DNA of 64,000 nucleotides from Lunularia cruciata (lineage: Eukaryota > Streptophyta > Marchantiopsida > Lunulariales > Lunulariaceae): contig OX419758.1 of the NCBI GenBank assembly GCA_948567375.1, positions 51,165,473 to 51,229,472 on the forward strand, given 5' to 3'. Below are positions 57,381 to 64,000 of this stretch, one piece after another. The position numbers were made by a program, and so were the translations under genes. Every line of letters starts with the position of its first letter. Position 1 is the first letter of the stretch. The notes under the pieces are model-generated. The model was not told the origin of the DNA, ran no database searches, and saw only the letters and a list, made by a program, of their open reading frames with translations.

Positions 57381-58600
57381 TGGATAGTGCCAAGCAATGA
57401 GTGTGATATCTAGGGATGTCAAGGTAACCAACTCTGGAGACTTATCCTCACACTGGTCTCTTGGTGGTACAAAGGCTCCACTCCAAGCCTGTTGTACAAC
57501 CTGATCTGCAAGTTGCTGCAATGCCTCCTCTAAACTCCACAAAGGAACATTCAAGGTAGATGGAACAATCTCACTTGTACTCCAAATCCAAGTGATCTCC
57601 TCTGGTATTGGAGTATCCTGTGCATGGGCATTCCCCTCCAATAAATCACCAGGCCAAGTAACAAAACCTCTGAAAGCTGAAACTGAAGCCGCCATAGTCT
57701 TGGATTGTAGTGAGCCAAGATTGCCACTATTGAAGCATATTGGTAGGCGACATACTCATTCCTCACTTGACTGCTAACATGGTCTATAGGAGGTTGTCTC
57801 CTCCCAATAGTCTATACTAAAACCCATGGGGTATAGCATTGCTCCACCGACTAACACATTACATGACTTAACTATTGTCCCAATAGCTTGAGCTCTCACC
57901 ACCAAGCTATCAATCTGATGACCAGGCTAAATCTGAACAACTAGCTCTCTACGTGTGATGTATTGTATCGAACCACCTCCTAGAGATATCTGGATATAAA
58001 ATGGACATTGCTCCACATTGGTCTTCTGTAACCCTAGACCAACAACTATAGCCTTCCCCAACATAAGCGGCTACATACCGAAGTCTAATAAGACTCTTTA
58101 TGGTGTTTAGATTTTCCCTAAAGGTCCCACCAAACAGAAAATCCCCCTCTTGTTATCCAATAGGACAACACCAAGTGTGAACCACACTCTCTCAAAGGCC
58201 GGTCTAACTGGCAACTCCTCCAATCTAGCCGATGTTGCTTGCCATAAACCACTAGTTGTTGAGCAAATCTCATACTCCTCAACCAAGTCAACTCCACTAT
58301 CAACCACCTCTTCTCTAGTAGTAGGAACCACATTATCCCTACTCTCACAAAGCATGGCAGCCAATTTGAACATTGGGGCTAGGTCAACTCCCAATATACA
58401 CATGTCACTAGCTGAAAATAAAAGATAGCGCATAATCAGCTGAGCCGCTCCCAACATCATGCTAGACTCAGTCTGTGTAGTAGCAAGTAGTTGATTAGTA
58501 GGTAGTCCATCATGCATCCTATCACCACCTACCACACTTGCATTAAGACGTCTAAGAGCCATAGATGACATCTGTAGAGCCTCAAAGAGCATGAAAGATT
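57381..58600 (-). pseudogene. C protease region and connection to methyltransferase
   Basis: Near 58060-58095 the minus strand reads VLLDFGM (stop) PLMLGKAIVVGLGL, a retropepsin active site with Asp-Phe-Gly where Asp-Ser-Gly is expected. Further on: VRAQAIGTIVKSCNVLVGGAMLYPMGFSIDYWEETTSYRP, then GFVTWPGDLLEGNAHAQDTPI (57315-57695 frame), which is continuous with methyltransferase motif I. 58107-58592 is a 161-codon open frame with no clear domain lying between gag and protease. Confidence 0.7.
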
Positions 58601-60280
58601 AGGGAAGTTTGACTTGTCTCCCAACCTCTCCTCTCTATGGGTCCAACTCTATTGATGCTCCATTGGGCTCTGGAGCATGTATTGCATTCCTAGTCACTGC
58701 TATAGATGCATCAACTTATGATGCTCTGCACATGAAGTCCAAAGCATCTCTATCACTAGCATATGAGGTGGAAGCCTTAGCACCCAAATCTGATCTCCTC
58801 TAAGCAATGGCCATACTAGCCAATCTCTACTCCAATTGCTCAACCCGAGTAGCCATAGTTGTATCAAAAGTAAGGGCAAGTATTGCACTCCTACTAGGTG
58901 TAGATCCTCTACCACCACATCAACCACCTTGTCCTCCATCAATTGTAGCTCCTCTATTACTTGCCACTGTAGCCCTACCACTCCATAACTCTAGGTGTAG
59001 GTCAAAGCACCGATCACTAGAGTGACCATATCTACAACAATGCTCACACGGTCTCTATGTTGGCTATGATGCACTAGGGGTATCAAGTCCACTACCCTAA
59101 GTACACTCTCTCCTATGGTGAGGTCCACCACAAGTCCAACAAGCAACACCACCACTCATTGGCTACTGTAGACCCAAAAATGAAGGTAAGGATCTAGCTC
59201 CACTAGGCCTTACATCGCTCCATAGGATCTAGGTTGTCCATCCTGTCCACAAAAACCAATTAGGCGTGATGCACTCTACTGTACTCTAGAAGAAGTCGTA
59301 GTTGTGGATGAGGTCTCCCTATCAAATCCACATGTCACCACTCTCTCCTCCACCATGTTGAGCTCAATACGCTCAGCCAAACCAAAGACCACCGCCAAAG
59401 TAGGCAAAGTAGGCTATAACAATGTAGCGTCATGAACTCTACGTCGCAACTCCTTGTCTAGTATCCCATACCAAAATTGGACTGCTTGGGCCTCAGTAAC
59501 TTCTTGAGTGAAACTAATCAGCCGTTTCATGCAAGTGTATGCCTTGCGTAGGCTCTCTCCCGCCTTTTTTTAGAACTCTTACAAGCTCTTCAGCTTGTCG
59601 GTCTGCACTCCCTGGTAGTTCTACCTCAAACACCAAAAGAACTCCACCATGGGGTTAAACCCCGGTACTACAACACTTCTTGTAGTTGTACCTCCACTCG
59701 TAGTAGCACTATCTCTAACTAGTGCACCTCCACTAGTTCCACCAACACTACTTGAGCAAAACTCGTGGGTACAGTCAATCTACCCTTGGCAACCAAGTCT
59801 AAAGTGATAGAGATATAGTTCGGAGACCAATACTGTCTCCAAAACTCAATCTCCTCCAAGTGAGCTCTCCTGAACTCATGGTAGTCATCCATTGGTGGAC
59901 CCTCAAAATTCTGAAACAAGCCCTTCCATGCCATGAAGGTTATGAACAAAGTTGGGTTCCGCATCTACTATAGATCACACTAACTATCAAACTCCTAGAT
60001 GAAGTCATCCAACTCAATGTTACCTATCATATTAGAGTAATGCCTAGGGCCTTTGGAGGCCTCATAAATCTCACCCATGTCCCAAAACAATGGTGCGGAC
60101 ACACCAAATGCATTGTCAACTGAATAAGCTTATTTGTCAAACTCCAACTCAGAGTCAATCTCCTCTCTCAATGGGACTTGAGATACAAGCTGATGTTGAG
60201 TGCCACTCCAAGTAGACCCACTGTATACTGTAGTGCTATCTCCTGTAGAATCCCCAAAGAACTTCATCTTGACAACATAA
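58601..60280 (-). pseudogene. C gag with two zinc knuckles
   Basis: Probable start MKFFGDSTGDS near 60270. 59719-59964 contains FEGPPMDDYHEFRRAHLEEIEFW. Two zinc knuckles follow: CEHCCRYGHSSDRC (C-x2-C-x4-H-x4-C) near 59010-59055 and CWTCGGPHHRREC (C-x2-C-x3-H-x4-C) near 59100-59140. Stops interrupt every part. Upstream at 60275-60370 is a GT-rich stretch on the minus strand (repeated GGTTGT). Confidence 0.75.
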
Positions 60281-60724
60281 CCACAACCCACTATCCACAA
60301 CCACAACCACAACCGCAAGTACCCCACCAAGAACAAACACCACCAAGTACCAACACCAACTAAGCACCACCAAGTGCCAATACCAATAGAACATTACCCA
60401 CTAATGTAACTCTAACTGAGACAACTACACGAAGGGAAATGGCAACTTGTAACCTACCATCACAACATGCACTCTCACGATCTGTAGATCATCACTTCCT
60501 ACCTCACTAGAGAGAAACAAAGGTAGTCTGACTGGTCATCACTCTGGCCTCACCACCAACGCTCTAAATTTAGAGCAACTCACACAAACATGGTGCACAA
60601 ATAGGAAGCAAAGAATGGATGGGGTCCAATCACAAGAAATCAAATTGCCTCTCCTAGCCAAAGCTACATGTGTATAGATAAAAATGGAACAATCATTAGG
60701 ACAACAAGTGAGGGTGGATTATTT

Positions 60725-60737
60725 GGCTAGGGCACCA
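60725..60737 (-). promoter_or_regulatory. Candidate C primer binding site
   Basis: Minus strand TGGTGCCCTAGCC, three bases after the proposed LTR end. It starts with TGG as required but is not of the initiator-methionine type used by A and B, so another tRNA would prime. Confidence 0.5.
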
Positions 60738-60740
60738 ATT

Positions 60741-62017
60741 TGGGAACCAGAGATCTAGGGATCAAACCCTATTGCACACAATCTAGCAGGGTGTGTAGAT
60801 TTTGCCAAACAATGACCAAGATCTACTCTAAACTAGTTAGCCTCATGCTAACAAGCTGGCTTGCTTGCCCTTCTAGGCCTTTGTAGCCTATCATAGCCCA
60901 CAACCCTATGCCTCAAAGCTTCTAAATGCCCAAATGAGGCATTTCTTCTTTCCACTCTGAACCCTCTCCAAATCTAGCAAGACTCCTCTAAAACTTGTGA
61001 AACTCCTCAAAAACCACCAAAACTCTGATGTAAAATCTGACATGAACCCTAAAGTTAGCTGACTTTTAAATCCTTTGCTAATTCTTCACTCAAGCCAAAT
61101 TGAAAAAATGGATTTCTTCAAATAAAAAATTCACTGGGGTGAGTTCCCAACTCCACCTTCAATTTCACTTTCTGATCCTAAATCGCAACAAATTGGTCTT
61201 GCTTTCACCTCTTGAACTCAAATTCACAACTATCACTTGAAAATTGCTTCTCTTTGCTCAAAATTTGGCCAACACTTCCATACACCATTTGCCTTATAGC
61301 CAAATTTGTATCAATCAATGAGCTTCTACACACCAAGGAAAACCTGAACTCCAATCGAGCTACCAACAATCCATTGAGCTTGGAGATACCACCAACGCTC
61401 GCAGTTCTTGCATTCAATTTCCCCCTAACCTCACTTCTCTTATGTAATCAATTTGTTGACACCACTTGAATCAACTCAACTTAGATTCTTGATCTGTCAC
61501 TCTATAAACTACCAACAATTGGGCACTGATTACAATCAAGTCACACCCATTCTAGCTAAGTCTTATGTAATCAATTTGTTTATACCACTCGAATCAACTC
61601 AACTTAGATTAGAACTTGATCTGTCACTCCATAAACTACCAAAAATTGGGCACTGATTACAATCAAGTCACACCCATTCTAGCTAAGAGAATCCAGATGA
61701 CGCTCGTCGGCCTCTGTCCACCATAGCTAAAAACTCAAAGGCTCAACATTAGAGAAGTGAACTCTCTGGAGTTGCACTTTGAAAGTATACCCTTGGACTC
61801 AAGCTAGGTCTGAAACCCTAATGGTCTCATTGATAGCACACCTAATAGTGCAAATGGTGCAAAGTGATGGTGGGCCCCACCATGAAGTTAGTACCCCAAA
61901 CACAAAATCTGACCATTGAAAAGTAGTCTGGAAGTAACTACTTAGATACCTCTTACCACTATCACTGCAACTCCAATGTCTGAGCAATCAAGATGCGACA
62001 CTACAAATAGTGTGACA
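60741..62017 (-). repeat. C 5' LTR
   Basis: Proposed limits TGTCACACTATTTG (62017, minus strand) to GGTTCCCA (60741), 1277 bp. The first part (about 61480-62000) matches the C-type LTRs at 2329-2871 and 4375-4882. A 123-bp tandem duplication sits at 61439-61686 (both units contain tatgtaatcaatttgtt and end ctagctaag). The second half has no match in the window, so its inner limit rests on the TG...CA rule and on the primer-site-like sequence. Confidence 0.65.
61439..61686. repeat. 123-bp tandem duplication in C LTR
   Basis: Unit 1 61439-61560, unit 2 61562-61686. They share gggcactgattacaatcaag and tcacacccattctagctaag; unit 2 has a few extra bases (gattagaacttg). Confidence 0.9.
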
Positions 62018-64000
62018 AAGAAGAGAGAGAATTTGGTGCTTACTTGTTTGGAATTATTATAGGCAAACTCAACAATTACAAGACATTTGTCCCAATTGGT
62101 ATAGTGAACATTGACAAAGGCACAAAACATATCCTCCAAGATGCAATTTGCACATTTGGTTTTTCTACCAGTTTGAGGATGATAGGCCTTGGACAAAGCA
62201 AGCTTGGTGCCGAGTAGCTAGAAGAGCACTTACCAATTTTTTTGATGAATCAAGGATCACGATCAGAGATGAGTACACGAGGCATCTCATGATGCTTGAA
62301 GATATTGTCAAAGTAATTTTGGGCTAATGTTGGTGCCAAATGGATTTGCTTACTAAGCTTATCAACAAACACCACTATTGTTGTGTGATCTTGCTTTGTC
62401 TTGGGCAACGATGTGATGAGATCTAAGCTCACATGTTCCCATCAAGCAGATGGGATGGGTAGTGATTGAAGGAGTCCACTCACTTTCTGGTTGTTATCCT
62501 TGTTGCATTGGCAACGCTCACAAGATTGGACAAACTCTCAAATATATACCATTGTTAGTAATGGACAAACTATCGTTAAAAACTTGTCAATCCATTAAAT
62601 GTCCATACTTCTATGGTATCCTTTGGAGTTGACCAATCAAGAATGGCCTTGATTTTCTCCTTGACCATCTTGATCCTCACTAATGAGATCTTATGACCCA
62701 AGAAGAGAACTTCCTTTTGCCAAATGGTACAATTTGACTTCTTACAATAAAACTTCTATTGACGTAGTTGTCTAAGGACTTCTTGCACATGATTTGTATG
62801 TTCTATATATGTCTTGCTATAGATTAAAAACATCTAAAAACATCACCACATATTATTCCAAAAGCCTATCCAACACTTGATGCATCTGATCCATGAAGAT
62901 TACTATAGCATTAATGAGCTCAAAAGGTAGAACTCTCTATTCAAAATATCCATACCTTGTGCAAAAGGTAATCTTTTGCACATCCTCTCTATCAATGGAA
63001 ATCTATCAATATCCATTTTAGAGATCCAAGTTGGAGAAGTAGCATGCTCCACTCAATTGATCTAGCAAGTCATCAATTTGAAGCAATGGATATGCATTCT
63101 TCACTATTTGTTTATTCAAGCCATTGTAATCAATATAGAGCAAAGTATTCCATCCTTCTTTGAAACAAATAGTACCAATGCTCCTCAAGGAGATGTAATG
63201 TCATATTAAATCCTTCTCCAACAACTCCGTTGGTGTTATTCAAAGCTTGTCCAACCCCTTTGGTGAGAGCCAATAGATTGGTCTACTCATTGGAGTATTT
63301 CTTGGCAATAACTCAATCTTGAAAGGCATACCACAATCAAAGGGTAATCTCTTTGGAAGATCATTCAAAAATACATCTATAAACTCTTGAACTATTTGAT
63401 CAACCATTGCTTGATGAGACTTCTAGCCCTTGTCAAATTACCAAGCACAATCTGCCTGATCCACACCACAAAAATAAAAAAATTTCTTCCTCCAAAGCTT
63501 GCTCTATGGTTGCTTTACTAACAAACTTCCATTCTTAAAGGTCTTACTCAAAGGTGCTAGACAACCTAATTGGTAATTCTTACCTTGGTGTTGTACTTGA
63601 ATTTGTTGTTGGGACCAATCAAATTGAACCTTATGATGTTCAAGCCATAAGTGTAGAGGTGCCACTACAAACCTCACATACTCTAAATACCCCTTCCCAA
63701 TCTTGAATATAATAGGATGTGAGGTACAAAGTATAGAACTCTTTCTACCATCCGCCATCATCAATCTACTTCTTATTATTGGCTTGATAGGAAAACTCAA
63801 TTATTTTGCTAATTTCATGGACATGCAATTCTCTAAACTTCCAAAATCTTCCAAAATCAACCAAAATCCTACAACCACAATTACATATCATACCTTGCAA
63901 GTGAAGTAAACTTGCATAGATTGAGCCTTCAATCTCATTAGAACTAATCAAGTTTCTATAGGTGGTTCAAATTCTCCTACTAGGATTCTTTGTTTCCTTG
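62018..64000 (-). pseudogene. Family B fragment: integrase core, RT, protease
   Basis: Minus strand. Protease half 63504-63800 (MADGRKSSILCTSHPIIF, WLEHHKVQFDW); RT 62600-63430 in short frames, heavily mutated; integrase 62250-62432 (SLDLITSLPKTKQDHTT, VLISDRDP) and 62018-62196 (KAYHPQTGRKTKCAN, with Lys at the catalytic Glu site). RNase H and the integrase finger are missing: sequence jumps near 62560 from integrase core to RT thumb. It stops at 62018 where the C LTR begins, at the integrase position where the fragment at 2872 starts. The 5' part continues beyond the window. Confidence 0.85.

Larger units (their letters stand above)
53155..62017 (-). mobile_element. Family C Ty3/gypsy element with DNA methyltransferase domain
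   Basis: About 8.9 kb, minus strand. Order: 5' LTR 60741-62017, primer site, gag with two zinc knuckles, protease, cytosine-5 methyltransferase, RT, RNase H, integrase. There is no LTR at the left (3') end; the integrase tail adjoins A5 directly. Gene order PR-RT-RH-IN is that of Ty3/gypsy. No chromodomain seen. Coding is broken by many nonsense codons in all domains. The extra methyltransferase between protease and RT is unusual and is detailed separately. Confidence 0.82.

Noticed and set aside
1-64000. Endogenous retrovirus or pararetrovirus origin of the gag-pol elements
   Set aside because: No envelope or movement-protein frame was seen; chromodomains, plant primer sites and the gag-PR-RT-RH-IN order are those of plant Ty3/gypsy retrotransposons.
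1-64000. tRNA, rRNA or bacterial-type genes
   Set aside because: No cloverleaf B-box (ggttcgaatcc type) or rRNA core sequence was noticed by eye. A tRNAscan run would be decisive.

Overview
This window looks like a repeat-dominated stretch of a land-plant nuclear genome. It is AT-rich, has very few intact genes, and is packed with nested, mutated retrotransposons. The one convincing host gene is a plant-type acid invertase (GH32 beta-fructofuranosidase), read on the minus strand at 6151-8142 as a single uninterrupted frame. The intronless invertase, the restriction-like-endonuclease LINE and the Ty3/gypsy elements suggest a non-seed plant or an early-diverging lineage. That is an inference from style of content; the species cannot be named from the sequence.

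Four retroelement families explain most of the DNA. The letters are local labels. Family A is a Ty3/gypsy chromovirus with 600-750 bp LTRs, a tRNA-iMet-type primer site, an extra ORF before gag, and a C-terminal chromodomain. Family B is a second chromovirus with 400-475 bp LTRs. Family C is a long Ty3/gypsy element (53155-62017) that carries a cytosine-5 DNA methyltransferase domain between protease and reverse transcriptase. Family L is a LINE with an N-terminal C2H2 finger and a C-terminal restriction-like endonuclease. There is also a PIF/Harbinger-like transposase relic at 25.5-26.7 kb.

Layout. 1-5000: pieces of A, a C-type LTR, the 3' end of B, and the 3' end of L. 5000-14170: the invertase, its presumed promoter and mostly unassigned DNA with short tandem repeats. 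14174-24110: an L element split by a nearly complete A element (A2, 15536-22122). 24.1-28.4 kb: unassigned DNA and the Harbinger relic. 28359-47511: a deep nest. Element A4 (target duplication ATCAT) contains A3 (31510-44392), which contains B (34507-40662), which contains a solo A LTR (36163-36919); A3 also holds another LTR-like insert. 47.5-50 kb: unassigned DNA with a coiled-coil-type repeat. 50055-53154: the 5' half of another A element (A5). 53155-62017: the methyltransferase element C. 62018-64000: the 5' half of a B element.

Two observations stand out. First, element C contains recognisable C5-methyltransferase motifs I, IV, VI, VIII and X in canonical order, flanked by retropepsin and RT; this copy is broken by many nonsense codons. 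Second, the A and B fragments at the two ends of the window are complementary halves: A1 (left) starts where A5 (right) stops in the same protease codon region, and the left and right B pieces meet at the same integrase site with a 5-base overlap. Both pairs are separated by C-type sequence in opposite orientation. An inversion of about 50-60 kb by recombination between two inverted C copies would explain all four junctions.
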